Numbered from the stretch's first letter, positions 1-11,394 are shown. The stretch is 64,000 nt of DNA from Corythucha ciliata (GCA_038030265.1 CM075939.1:33647253-33711252), one strand, 5' to 3'. Notes: generated by a model from the sequence alone, not told the origin. Numbers and translations are program-made.

Positions 1-1130
1 GCCGAGGGAGGGCTCGTTAAACCGTTTTCTTTCGGCTTTATGAAGTGGAGCTAGCTACTCAAAATATTTTGGAGTGCTTAAGAGAGGGGGAACCGCTTAC
101 TTCCGGAAGGGGTTGCTCTTCCCGTATGGGCGCCTTAAAAAAATATAAAAATAAAAAATCCGTAGGGTGTACTTAGGTCTTATAATGTTTATTTTCGAAC
201 GAAGTATTGATCGCATTCACTCGCTTTATTTCGTGAACATAAAGTCACGTGTCTGAGAAAATATTAACTGTGAGCTGGGATATTGCATTCACATCCGTGC
301 ACCCTTATGTGAATAATAGCAATGATCCTTAATGAGACGAGTAGTTCATCCATTTAGTAAAAGATCAATAGACACACGATGAAAGAACATTGTCGATCAT
401 CTTGGGATTCACTACATTTTCTACAGCGGAGCCTCAAAACATTTAAGTTTTGGCTGTATTTTATTTAGATGTACTTTTTTTAAGCAGAACAAATTCGACA
501 AATTGCAAAATATGCAGGTGTTTGTTGTGCGTTGCTTTTAACGTAGTGATTGACGACGTTTGGACAAGAAAACTAGGTTCACGGAAGCTCTGTCTTACCT
601 TTTTCGGCTTATTAGAAAACTTCACGAAAAATAAAATAATTTTGTATAAGACGAAAACGTTGCAGCCCGCTGATAACGAGGGTTGAAACTAAGCAAGAGC
701 CCATGGAAAGCGCAGGGAATGAATAGGACAACGCCTTTCGACGGAATTCGAACACAATGCGGCGATGGATTCTTCAACGCTTCCCAGGGCAAATTTATGA
801 GTCACTGACGGGGTAATGAGACCAATTCAACAGTTAAATACACGAGGAGAGGGTAAATACGAACAAAATATTACCTAAACCACAACGACTTCAATAGTTC
901 ATATAATTTTAACGATGATTTGAGGATTAAAGATGTTTATTACGCTACGTATTGAACTAATATTTGTCACGCCAAGGTTCAGCAGTTGACCAGGTACAAT
1001 TGAAAGTTCGGATCAATTACCCTCGCGCACTTTGGTGGAGATCGAGCCTGTGTTTTTGAAATAGCTGCGATTTTGGTCGATCCAGATACCATTTTACTTT
1101 TGACATAATAGACTTTGTGATGTAGACTTG
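1..1130. other. gene-free AT-rich stretch
   Basis: No conserved coding region, RNA gene or clear repeat could be recognised. The only open frames are short and begin at non-ATG codons. Confidence 0.5.
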
Positions 1131-1345
1131 TAATTAATTCCCACTTCCTTAATCTGACGCGCTCGAGAATGTCTGATGATCAATTTTTTTTTTACTAATC
1201 TGACGCTCCATCCTTGCCGGGCGGCCACATATATAGGGCTCATATTTGGTGGAGGTACTCAACTAGGTACAAAGTATCCGCAGTATGTTAATCTGACGCG
1301 CTTGTGTAAATCCCGAAATCCCCTCTTGGGCTCCCCTACTATAAC
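1131..1345 (+). repeat. dispersed repeat family D, copy 1
   Basis: This segment of about 210 bp recurs almost complete in inverted orientation at about 59630-59830, and its right half recurs in direct orientation at 59069-59176. Shared landmarks are a block with AATCTGACGCGCTCGAGAAT, a T-run, a block with GGTGGAGGTACTCAACTAGG, and an end block with CCCGAAATCCCCTCTTGGG. No coding capacity is visible. It is probably part of a non-autonomous transposable element. Confidence 0.75.
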
Positions 1346-1684
1346 AAAAATCCGTAAAATTGTGTTTTGAAAAAAACTGATTATGAAAGAGAGAAAATCT
1401 GCGACGAAATTGTGGTTAGGAAAAGCCAAAATCATGAAATTTGGTTTTCTTCGATTTTTTATTGTCAATAATAAGGATTTAAAGCCACGAAATTTTGTGG
1501 TTTTTTCGTGGCATATTTTTTGATGAGCCTAAAATCTCCAAAGTTGAATTTTTATCGAGCGATTTTTGGGTTTGAAATTAGGGTTGCCACAGAATGGGTC
1601 GCACGGAATTCCCTGACTTTTCCCGGTTTTCCGCAGCCAGGCACTGTAACCTCAGAAAGACTCTGGACGTGCTGCAACTGGCCC

Positions 1685-2660
1685 CGTGTGGCTATTTTTA
1701 GAGCATGAATAGCCAGACAAGCCTTCTATAGCGCGAGCCAAGCACGGCGAAGCCAAAGTATTGCAAGAACGATCGAAGGAGGGGGACGAGTCGATGATTC
1801 GGTAAAGCGAAGAGAGCCCTGTTCGGTGGCGGAAGGAATGACCAGTTGACCGATTTTAGCACGCGATTCGTCAGTTTAGCCATTTTCATGCCACGAATAG
1901 ACAGTTTGGCCCATTTTGGAGCGCGAATGGCCACCTTTGCCATTTTCAGGGGCAGGAATCTTTTATATATTTAGCGCGCGAACAATCAGATTAGCCATTT
2001 TCAAGCCGCGAAACGACAGATTAGCTATAATTAGGGCACATACAGTCACTATTGCGAATTTTTGACCGCCCAAATGGTCAGCTTAGCTATTTTCAGAGCG
2101 CGATCTGCATGTTCTCTTATTTTTGGGCACAGATAGTCTGTGTAGCCGTTTTTTTGTGCACGAAACGTCCGTCAAGGCAAGGCGTGAATGGTCACTTTGG
2201 CCATTTTTGGCACGTGAATGAATGATTTAGCAATTTTAAATGCAGAATATTTAGATATTTTAAAGGGCACGAATCATAAGTATCAGTTTGGCTATTTTTT
2301 GAGCACGATTTGCCTGTTATCTGTTTTTAGCGCGCAAGCAGTCAGTTTAGCCGTTTTTTGCTCGCAAATAATCAAGCTAATGGCTTGTATTATTGGCCAT
2401 TTTTGGCGCCGATTGGTCGGTTTGGCCATTTTTGGCACGCGAATGGTCGATTTAGCAATTTTCAGGGCGGGGATCATGATCTGTTCAAGGATTTTCTGGG
2501 CTGCACGAATCGGTCGGTCAGCCATTTTTAGGGCACTTTAAGTCATTTCCTAAGTGGGATTGGCAGTTTGGCTATTTTTAGAATGCCAATAGTCAGTTTA
2601 GCCATTTTTAAGGTGCGACATTCTGGGGCTCGAGTATTATCGGCAGCCGTTTTTATGACA
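1685..2660. repeat. degenerate tandem array, unit about 35-40 bp (TTAGCCATTTT type)
   Basis: A core close to TTAGCCATTTTTAG, followed by GCGCGAAT and a GTCAGTTTAG-like box, recurs about every 35-40 bases across nearly 1 kb. Units are strongly diverged, so open frames of about 70-110 codons on both strands (for example 2218-2541) come from the repeats and not from a gene. Similar arrays with other unit sequences occur elsewhere in this window. Confidence 0.75.
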
Positions 2661-3002
2661 AATTGGTTGGACTCAAAATGCACAGGTTGACTAGAAAATG
2701 ATTGAGTTGACACGTTGGATTAAAAATGTAAAAATTGGGGATTTTTGTTCGATAAGCTCCTCTGAAGGTGAAAAATGTGTACGTAACAATGACTGCACGT
2801 GATTTTCCGGACTATTTAATTCTCCATTTTGATTGGTACTTTCAGCTTTGTGGTAGGATTGGTAGTTCGGGAGATAATTACCATTTCTTTTCAAAAACAA
2901 AATTTGGGCACTTTCAGGATTTAACTCGAAGTTCAATTCTCGTCGCCTCAAAATACATAAAAAATGACTAGGGAAATGTGGTTACATATTTGCCCGCACG
3001 AA

Positions 3003-3193
3003 CTTAGCCCGGTCGTCCATTGGCAGCGTTTTCGAGCGCTACAACGAGCGTAAATCCCAAAGGCTTGAATTGAATGTGACATCGTCCATTGCAGGCTCAG
3101 CTACAGTGCATTCAATACAAGCCTTTGAGATATTTGCTCTTCGTCGCGCGTTGTAGCGCCGCCCGAAAACGTTTCCAGTAGACGAACGGCCAT
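3003..3193. mobile_element. palindromic MITE of about 190 bp
   Basis: The left arm (GGTCGTCCATTGGCAGCG, then a GCGCTACAACG box) is mirrored by the right arm near 3145-3190 (GTTGTAGCGC, then a CGTTT box and GACGAACGGCC). The arms are imperfect inverted repeats of about 50 bp around a short centre that itself holds mirrored AGGCTTGAAT and ATACAAGCCT boxes. It has no coding potential. Confidence 0.7.
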
Positions 3194-3310
3194 ATCAATT
3201 CAGAGGGGGATTCTGTAACTTTTCCGTTTCGAATTTCATATCGGAAAGCCATGTGATTTCATTCATTTTAATTAAAAATCAATAAAATCTGCCCCCTTAT
3301 TCTGTAACTC

Positions 3311-3700
3311 TTAAGGGGAAGTTGTACATGTGTTTCCTCGACCCCCCTCCAATCATACCTCGCCAACTCCGCGTTACGTAAATTATCGCCGTATTTCTGC
3401 ACCAATCCTAGATTTCAAGGTACCATTTAAACCTCCAGGAAATTCCACACAACCGTACGATCTTTCTTTCCTTAATAAGTCGTCGAAAGAGTGTGAATTT
3501 TCAAGGTACACGTTTATGGGCGTTTTACAGTTATTTTAGGGGTGAAATATGAAAAAAGAAGATCGTACGATTGTGCGGAATTTCCTGGAGATTTAAATGA
3601 GACTTTGAAATCCAGGATTGGTGCGGTAATTTACGTAAAGCGGAGTAGGCGATTGGTGATTGGAGGGGGTCGAGGAAACACATGTACAACTCCCCCTTAA
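3311..3700. mobile_element. foldback MITE with TTAA ends (about 390 bp)
   Basis: The element starts TTAAGGGGAAGTTGTACATG and ends CATGTACAACTCCCCCTTAA. The arms remain mirrored for about 150 bp each, including GATCGTACGA boxes on both sides. TTAA at both termini is the target signature of piggyBac-like transposons, so a non-autonomous piggyBac-type element is the likely class. A diverged half copy lies near 59418-59590. Confidence 0.75.
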
Positions 3701-4019
3701 CGCGCGCGTTAGCGAAATAAACAAGGTGAATAATTGAAAGTAATCAGCTGAGAAAATTTGCTAACGCACGCGTTAATAGAGAACCTTTAAAACACAGGTA
3801 CTGCAACACGGATTTCAGCGCCATATTTGGTCCTCAGCCGTTAGGGTAAACACAATATCATGAATGAAAAAATTGTCATCGAAACAGCAAACAAACGCGG
3901 TAGATATTAAATAAAAATATCCTACTTGTCAATGAGATCAGGTGATAATTATAATCATATGAGAGACCAAGAATGGCGCCGATTTGCGTGTTGCAGTACT
4001 CGTGTTTTATAGTGCATTA

Positions 4020-4389
4020 GGCCGGCCATACACGTAGTGGTGTATCGCAGCGGTTCGCCACTCCGAGGGGTTTCATGAGGTGGACCGCGGCGTGTGTGCC
4101 AGCACGTTCGGTGTAACGCCGGCGACGAACACATCGCCGGCGATGAGCCAGGAAGAATTGAAAATTCATATTTTCTACCGCAAGGGGTGGCTAGATCGCT
4201 ACGTGTATGGCGGTAGTGCGGTTCACTGCAGCGTTCTAGTCCCCTACACTTGGAGAAGCCATGACGTCAACTGACCGTCGTCGCTGCGAGACACCGCTGC
4301 GTGTATGTGCTCACCCGGCCAGGGGTAAACCGCTGCGAATTGACGCTGGGGTGTACCGCTGCGATACACCACTACGTGTATGGCCGGCC
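4020..4389. mobile_element. MITE, PIF/Harbinger-like, 370 bp with TTA duplication
   Basis: Terminal inverted repeats begin GGCCGGCCATACACGTAGTG and continue for about 35 bases, including a TGTATCGCAGCGGT box. The element is flanked by TTA at 4017-4019 and at 4390-4392. A 3-bp TWA target duplication with GGC-rich termini is typical of PIF/Harbinger (Tourist-like) MITEs. No transposase is encoded. Confidence 0.8.
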
Positions 4390-4392
4390 TTA

Positions 4393-5000
4393 GCGTTAAG
4401 AGTTACAGAATAGCACCCCAGATAACTTTTCGATAGAAAATCCGGTGCGGATTAGTTACGGAATAGCCCTCAATCAGCCAACTATAATTGACAAAAATTA
4501 AATCTCAAATTAGCCTGAAAACCATCAACTTGAGTTTAAAAAGTTGAAACAGGCTATTTATTGATACAAAATCGGATTTTTGGTCCCTGAAATAGTAATT
4601 TGACCCTAAAAAGTGACTAGTTTCAGCAACAAGAAAACGAGCAGTGTATCGGAGTAATGGCGTTAACCTTTTGATACCCAGTTCTGCTATGGTACTAACG
4701 AACAACGTAGGTAGTGAAATGAATTTCTCTCTCTAATTAAAATTTGTTGGGGCTAATGCCACCAAAAATAGAACCAATTTCTGAATCGATGCAAAATATT
4801 TTATTCATTTTCGGTATGAATAGACATCAACGTACCGGTTTGGAAGATCCGCTGTTCGATAAGTTCGTCGTATCCCGCAGTGGAGACCGTGACGAAGAAA
4901 TACCACACTCTGAAGAAGCCATGTGAGATGCGTGACCTGAAAATGAGAAAAGAATATTTCTTTTTTTTCGAAACACGCTCAATGACACTGGCCCACCCCA
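4393..5000. other. gene-free stretch before repeat cluster
   Basis: About 600 bp of low-complexity AT-rich sequence. Nothing coding or structured was recognised. Confidence 0.4.
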
Positions 5001-5649
5001 TGAGGAAGTTTCACATTATCCAAAAATATTTTTTTTCGATGAGGCATATCAATCCTTCCACGTAAATAAATAAATAAAAATTTTAAACCCTTCAGAAACA
5101 TTTTTATTTCTTAACAAAAGTTGGCTTATTTGAAATCCCGCCAAAACTAACATTTTCCGCAACGTAATATCCCATGTATTCTCTGTCCTTTTTATGCGTC
5201 TAAATAGCTCATATGTTTATCCTCCATATCTTCCATTATTTTATTATTGGAGAGCCCTAGGGGTCAACCATGAGCTAGCGTTAAAAAATTAACGCAAGCG
5301 GTAACTAAGGACGCTCTATCACAAATAATGTTATAACGCCATAGATACCGCGTTTTGACGGTATTTTTACGCTAGCTCATGGTTGACCCCCTGGTAGAAA
5401 ATAAGGCAGAGAAACACAACAGACCGCTCTCCGACAGCTACATTACAGGTAATTTTTTTTTCGGAAGGCGCATAATACGACACAAACATGCTAGCTGGCG
5501 TGTTTGAAATGACCTAAAACTTCAAAAATCGCGTATTTATTAACTGTTGGGTTATTTTACGAACGGATCACGATTTATGCTCTATTTTAGCATAAATAAA
5601 CCTTAAAAAATAGATTTATGAATAAGTTCGGACCCATGAAACTTCCTCA
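5001..5649. mobile_element. MITE family B, copy 1, interrupted by a nested MITE A
   Basis: The ends read TGAGGAAGTTTCAC at the left and CATGAAACTTCCTCA at the right. A family A MITE sits inside at 5256-5394. A second complete copy lies at 7398-7911, the right half is copied at about 6425-6620, and right-end fragments occur at 39404-39516 and possibly near 45533. The family is AT-rich and non-coding. Confidence 0.75.
5256..5394. mobile_element. MITE family A, copy 1 (139 bp), nested in family B
   Basis: Inverted ends read GGGGTCAACCATGAGCTAGC and its mirror. The interior includes TTAACGCAAGCGGTAACTAA and a CGCTCTATCACAAATAAT box. Near-identical copies lie at 20662-20774 (internally shortened) and 20921-21057, and right-half copies at 5757-5828 and 6731-6800. 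The high similarity among copies points to recent mobility. Confidence 0.85.
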
Positions 5650-6426
5650 TTCCGTCCTGCAGGTTCCCTTAAATTGTTGACTCAGACCTTTCTGGCCAGT
5701 TTGTGTTCTGCCCTGCACTACACTACACTTTTTTTTTCGCCAACAGACTTAATATACTATTGTGATAGAGCGTCCTTAGTTACCGCTTGCGGTAATTTTT
5801 TAACGCTAGCTCATAGTTGACCCCCTGGCTACTAGTGAGCTTCGAAATTTCACATTTTCTAAAGCTCGCTGATAGCGCTATCTACAATATAATTGGACGG
5901 CGTTGTTGGTTTCGTAACGTATTGGTCGTGGGGAATGGCTTTCTACTCTGGCCAGTCGTTTTTAAAGCGGTTTCTGCTGTGAGCCCCTGTCCTTAAAGAG
6001 CATAAAATTGCCTTCCTTATTGGTCCTCAACTCAATAAAGTTACACCAAGGCACTAGTCGCTAGGGCATTATAGATATCCGGAGGAAACTTGTTATTCGC
6101 ATTTCTGCGAATTGCGAATTTTGCAATTTTCAAGACCTTTCTTCCCCAGTTCGTCAAAGGAAATTTTGTTTAATAAGGAAAACGTTCTTATTATGTTAGA
6201 TTTCCAATGACGTGCAACAGTTACAGTTTTCACCATCCAAGTCACGCACGCCTGTCCCCTTCAAGCTTTAACCCTTATTTTGAAAAAAAAAAAAAAGAAA
6301 AAGAAAAAAAAAAAAAAAAGAGAGAAGGCAATGGTCAGGAGGGCGGTGGAGGAACCATTTAGTTCAAATCATCGATAGTCGCGAGGTATCGAGTGAAGGT
6401 GCTTCACTATAAACAGTCCCATACAA
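5453..6426 (+). repeat. tandem duplication unit 1 (about 970 bp)
   Basis: The sequence from about 5453 repeats immediately at about 6425 with a constant offset of 971-972 bases and very few differences. Examples are a 2-base length change near 5996 versus 6967, one C/A change near 6142 versus 7114, and A-run length. The unit contains the right part of a family B MITE, half of a family A MITE, and a stretch of A-rich DNA at 6284-6319. It has no gene content. The near identity suggests a very recent duplication or an assembly artefact. Confidence 0.85.
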
Positions 6427-7397
6427 TTTTTTTCGGAAGGCGCATAATACGACACAAACATGCTAGCTGGCGTGTTTGAAATGACCTAAAACTTCAAAAA
6501 TCGCGTATTTATTAACTGTTGGGTTATTTTACGAACGGATCACGATTTATGCTCTATTTTAGCATAAATAAACCTTAAAAAATAGATTTATGAATAAGTT
6601 CGGACCCATGAAACTTCCTCATTCCGTCCTGCAGGTTCCCTTAAATTGTTGACTCAGACCTTTCTGGCCAGTTTGTGTTCTGCCCTGCACTACACTACAC
6701 TTTTTTTTTCGCCAACAGACTTAATATACTATTGTGATAGAGCGTCCTTAGTTACCGCTTGCGGTAATTTTTTAACGCTAGCTCATAGTTGACCCCCTGG
6801 CTACTAGTGAGCTTCGAAATTTCACATTTTCTAAAGCTCGCTGATAGCGCTATCTACAATATAATTGGACGGCGTTGTTGGTTTCGTAACGTATTGGTCG
6901 TGGGGAATGGCTTTCTACTCTGGCCAGTCGTTTTTAAAGCGGTTTCTGCTGTGAGCCCCTGTCCTTAAAAGCATAAAATTGCCTTCCTTATTGGTCCTCA
7001 ACTCAATAAAGTTACACCAAGGCACTAGTCGCTAGGGCATTATAGATATCCGGAGGAAACTTGTTATTCGCATTTCTGCGAATTGCGAATTTTGCAATTT
7101 TCAAGACCTTTCTTCACCAGTTCGTCAAAGGAAATTTTGTTTAATAAGGAAAACGTTCTTATTATGTTAGATTTCCAATGACGTGCAACAGTTACAGTTT
7201 TCACCATCCAAGTCACGCACGCCTGTCCCCTTCAAGCTTTAACCCTTATTTTGAAAAAAAAAAAAAAGAAAAAGAAAAAAAAAAAAAAGAGAGAAGGCAA
7301 TGGTCAGGAGGGCGGTGGAGGAACCATTTAGTTCAAATCATCGATAGTCGCGAGGTATCGAGTGAAGGTGCTTCACTATATAAACAGTCCCATACAA
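6425..7397 (+). repeat. tandem duplication unit 2 (about 970 bp)
   Basis: This is the second copy of the preceding unit. It ends CCCATACAA and runs straight into the left end of a complete family B MITE at 7398, whereas unit 1 ends at the same CCCATACAA and runs into the interior of family B. The breakpoint therefore lies at the edge of a MITE. Confidence 0.85.
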
Positions 7398-7911
7398 TGA
7401 GGAAGTTTCACATTTTCCAAAAATATTTTTTTTCGATTAGGCATATCAATCTTTCCATGTAAATAGATAAATACAAATTTAAAACCCTTCGGAAATATTT
7501 TTTTTTTCTTAACAAAAGTTGGCATATTTGAAATCCCGCCAAAACGAACATTTTCCGCTACGTAATATCCGTTGTATTCTCTGTTCTTTTCATGCCTCTA
7601 AATAGCTCATCTGTTTATCCTCCATTATTTTATTATCGGAGAGCTCTAGTAGAAAATAAGGCAAAGAAACACAACAAACCGCCCTCCAACAGCAACGTTA
7701 CAGGCGGATTTTTTTCGGAAGGCGCATATGACACAAACATGCTAGCTGGCGTGTTTGAAATGACCTAAAACTTCAAAAATTGCGTATTTATTAACTGTTG
7801 GGTTGTTCTACGAACGGATCACGATTTATGCTTTATTTTAGCATAAATAAACCTTAAAAAATAAATTTATGAATAAGTTCTGACCCATGAAACTTCCTCA
7901 TTATTGATGTT
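7398..7911. mobile_element. MITE family B, copy 2 (about 514 bp)
   Basis: It begins TGAGGAAGTTTCACATTTTC and ends CATGAAACTTCCTCA. The interior matches the 5001-5649 copy without the nested family A element, which makes this the empty-site version and supports the nesting call there. Confidence 0.8.
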
Positions 7912-8254
7912 TGTTCTTCATCGGGGCATCGCTCATCGAGGTATCGCAGTGAAGGTGGTTCACTATGAACACACCCTTACTAGTCAAACGAAACGAGTGT
8001 TCTCAATCTATTTCCCTGCCAAAACCTCCTTATTTCACTACTTTGCTTTGTCTCACGAGAGAGTTTAAAAAAAAGACTATTATGGTCAAAACCCGTTTTG
8101 ACCGTACCGACTTGACTCGAAAACCTAGCTAGCTGAGTGGAACAGTTGCTTTTAGCCGGTCGACAGTTAGTATTTGAAAGATCGGGGAGGCGGGCTTTAC
8201 TGCTTAGTGATGTTGTGTGTTAATTTTCAGTAGTCGAACACTTGTAAACGTCCC

Positions 8255-8825
8255 ATAGTAAGATATCCTATTCTCACTTACTGCCGATCTCCCTGCACCC
8301 TTCACGAATACCGTAGACAATGGCCCATGTTTCGTAAAAACACGGTTTTTGTGCATTCTCGTGACGTTTTTGTGAGAAACGTCATTGGTAACATGAAATG
8401 TGAACACGCCAAAAGGAAGCTTAGAAGACGGGGAAGTTTTTGTGATACACCGAAAATCTGTTGAGAAAGCTGTTTGGGTACAGCGACTTATCGTAAAACG
8501 GACAAATTTTAGAGGACACGTAAATTTATGGAAAAAATGCCATATTTCTGGGTGTTGACGATTATTTCAAGCAATCAAATGGCCTCTATCCTAAAGGAAA
8601 TGTTCCGTAGTTTCTGAAAATGGCATCACTTTTTGGATTTGGTGCGATATAAGCCGAGAAATTGCGGATTCTTTGAAGCAAGCATTGGTTACTTTTTTGA
8701 ACACAAAAAAAATCATAACTCCGGAACGGATCGACGTATGACACTTCCGAAGGTACCATTCTAGTCCACTTTTAACGTAGTTTTACCCAAAAATGTTTGT
8801 CACACTTATACGGATCCACCCTGTA
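8255..8825 (+). mobile_element. repeat family C, copy 1 (about 570 bp)
   Basis: It runs from GTAAGATATCC to the terminus CGGATCCACCCTGTAT. The same sequence is present at about 61205-61832 in direct orientation and at about 60383-60920 inverted. It contains a mirrored internal motif (ACGTTTTTGTGAGAAACGTC) and an AAGCTTCC box. The CACCCTG terminus resembles a transposon end, but the superfamily is not clear. No conserved coding region is present. Confidence 0.75.
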
Positions 8826-9160
8826 TAATGGATCTGCTAGCACAGTCTTACATGCAAAACTTCAAATGTCGATTCCCAACAAAGACGATTTTTCATTTGT
8901 CACACTGCTATTCTCAGGGTGCGAAATGTTTACTAACCTGGCAACGCGTACACAAAAATTAACTTTAGCGTTTACCGGACTGGTTGCAAAATCTCCTTAT
9001 TATGTTCGGACGTGCCGAGTAGAAGTCGCCACTACTGGCAACCCCCGTCCCCACCCTGCACTCGCATGCTCTACTCGACCGTGTGAACTGGGCTTTATGA
9101 TGGCTAATAGGTTTTGGCTGGGAAATAGATTGCTAGAATGCGATAGATTGGCGCAAGAAA

Positions 9161-9166
9161 TTTATT
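9161..9166 (-). promoter_or_regulatory. AATAAA signal overlapping the PrimPol stop codon
   Basis: On the minus strand the final AAA TAA of the PrimPol frame continues into AATAAA. If used, the 3' untranslated region would be only about 15-30 bases. This is a sequence match only; other downstream signals are possible. Confidence 0.4.
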
Positions 9167-10526
9167 TTTCAACTTCAATTTGGACTTCATTCGTTTCGTT
9201 TGACTCGTAAGCCTCTTCAATTAGCCTTATGATATCCGAAGCCTCTTCAGGAAGGTCACTGACGTCGTTCGAAGAGATTTGGAAAGCAATGTCAATCGGC
9301 AGGCAATGGTCTGGCGATCGGTAATGAGCGCAGTCGGGATCGTGACACTTCTGGTAGTAAACCCCATTGTTTAGATCGACCACGAATTTGATGTTATTGC
9401 TTTTGTGCTGGCGTCCTATGTTGCCGCAATAACGGTAGCCAACAATGTCGTAGATGAGGGTGTTCGACGATGAGAAATAGCCGCTTCGATAAATTCTGCC
9501 TGGTTTGACAAGGCCGGATATGAAATTGTCGACTACTGGAAAAGGGTTCGAGCTAAGGGATACAGGAGCGTTGTTTCTGTCTCTAGGGGAACTCGAAGGT
9601 ACGCCATGCTTCTCAAACTTCATAACATCCAGAAGTTTGAGATGATCTCCAACGAAAGTCACCAAAGAACGGAGGAAAACGTCCAATTCTTCTTGTAGAC
9701 TCCTCGAGTGTGAATCGAGGACGAGGGGAGCTCGTTTTCCTCGCTTCGTTGACCGATACAGGCGAAAATGCCGGTTTTTCGTGTAAACGCTCATATCACA
9801 AAAAAAGGTTCGATTTGCCTTGGAGTTTAGCACGTACATAGACGAAAGTTCACTCAGAGAAAAGGAAGACAGTATGTCAATAACGGCACCATGAGTAACT
9901 CGATCCTCTATATCATTGAAAATGTTTTTCACGAAACGTCCAACGTGATAATTATTTAAAAAACAAGCTGAAGTCAAGTTGAAAATAAGGTGTCTACTGA
10001 ATTTGCTCTCGGTGGTTGAGTCTAATTCGACTATGTGGCTGTCGTCGCAAAGTACGTCGAACATCGAAGTCAAGTAAGTCATTAACACTCGCTTCAAGAC
10101 ACTCATCATTAACGAGCTGTCCCTCCCGGGATTTGAATTCATGTCGTACTCCAGGTCCAGGTAAAGTTTACAAGCCGTGTTTTCCGGGATGACTTCATAA
10201 CTGCAGCGATCGGCGGGCGGTCGCTGTTGGTCGTAGTGCCAAAAAACCTCGGGGTGCGACACGAGAAACAGCCGAGCAGCTCCTTCGGACGTCCCAGGTT
10301 CAAACGCGAAACACATCAGGCCTCCACCTCGCTGTCGTGCCTCTTCAAGAGCGTCGCTCTGTTTGTTGAAAATTTTCCGGTACAGAGTCGGCCCGATAAG
10401 ATGACTTCGTGGCGCGTAGGGCTTGACGCCGGAAGACGAGCTAGCGGAGCTGGACCGATTGACATTCACGAGGCTTACCGTTTTACTGCCGTAGAATTTT
10501 AAAGAAGATATTTCAGGGTGGTTCAT
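9162..10526 (-). CDS. PRIMPOL: PrimPol, DNA-directed primase/polymerase (intronless)
   Basis: A 454-residue single-exon archaeo-eukaryotic primase (AEP) that by family knowledge re-primes stalled replication forks in nucleus and mitochondria. Visible features are the metal-binding motif DLEYD (D124, E126), the nucleotide-binding SxH motif in SKFSRHLIF (S177, H179), and the third motif around D244 followed by the basic NRHFRLYRSTKRGKR segment. A UL52-type zinc motif follows at C367-H374-C394-C399, whose spacing equals human PrimPol C419-H426-C446-C451. The acidic C-terminal tail (DIIRLIEEAYES) may correspond to the RPA-binding motif. The first ATG at 10526 gives a length near the family's 500-560 residues. 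Unlike the intron-rich genes nearby it has no intron, which suggests a retrocopy or intron loss; the frame is intact, so it is probably functional. Confidence 0.95.
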   Translation of the reverse strand: MNHPEISSLKFYGSKTVSLVNVNRSSSASSSSGVKPYAPRSHLIGPTLYRKIFNKQSDALEEARQRGGGLMCFAFEPGTSEGAARLFLVSHPEVFWHYDQQRPPADRCSYEVIPENTACKLYLDLEYDMNSNPGRDSSLMMSVLKRVLMTYLTSMFDVLCDDSHIVELDSTTESKFSRHLIFNLTSACFLNNYHVGRFVKNIFNDIEDRVTHGAVIDILSSFSLSELSSMYVLNSKANRTFFCDMSVYTKNRHFRLYRSTKRGKRAPLVLDSHSRSLQEELDVFLRSLVTFVGDHLKLLDVMKFEKHGVPSSSPRDRNNAPVSLSSNPFPVVDNFISGLVKPGRIYRSGYFSSSNTLIYDIVGYRYCGNIGRQHKSNNIKFVVDLNNGVYYQKCHDPDCAHYRSPDHCLPIDIAFQISSNDVSDLPEEASDIIRLIEEAYESNETNEVQIEVEK

Positions 10527-11390
10527 GACTCAAATTTCGTCTCGTGAAACGAACGTAATGAGGATCTCGATCAGATCAAGATATTTACACATAGGGGATG
10601 GCGCCAAATTGCGGCGGGATCACAACCACTTTACTGATAGAACGGGTGGGAACTTGTGACGAGACCCCAGAGAGAATAAAAAGCCGGAGTTAAAGACAAA
10701 ATTGCTTAAAGCTTACCTGAACGAGAACTTCAATTATTGGCTTGTGATCGAGAAGATGGAATCACCACTCGTTCGGTGAAACTTCTTCCAAGAAAGAAAA
10801 TACAAACACTTGGTAACTGAAATATGAATGATTTTATTTTAAATAGTAATAGTCTCTATCCGAAAGAAGTCAGAATCAGAACTGCAAACTGCAGCTTGAT
10901 TGGATGGTTTTCAAGGTTCTTCTAAATGCATTAGGGAGAGGGTAAAAAGCGCCCAAACGTTTTTTAACGGTCAAACTCATAGAGATAATAATGGTCAAAC
11001 TCCCTGAAAAGCTTATTTGATTCTCTGTGGTCCAACCGGTATTCCGGGCACTGGTGTATGGGGACAGCTAGGACGGCTAACTGGTGCTAAGAATAGAAGT
11101 AGGTCCGTGAACCAGTGGCGTAGAGCGCTGAGAATACAGATTAGGCCCGTATTCATAGACATTTCTAAAACTTAAATTTCACTATAAGTGGGCGTCCAAA
11201 CAGATAATTTGCTTCCAACAAAAACTGATTTGATTTTTATTCAGGAGAAATTGACAATATGAATGCGGGCCTAAGTCTGACCCACAATTTTTATTATAAT
11301 TATAATTATGTGTTTCTTATTCCTTCCTAACCGGTTTTTTGGTTACTACATTACCATCGCCCGGAGAAGGAACACATTTTTGGACTAATA
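10527..11390. other. gene-free stretch upstream of PrimPol
   Basis: This presumably holds the PrimPol promoter and 5' untranslated region. No clear TATA box or conserved element could be assigned. Confidence 0.35.
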
Positions 11391-11394
11391 TTTT

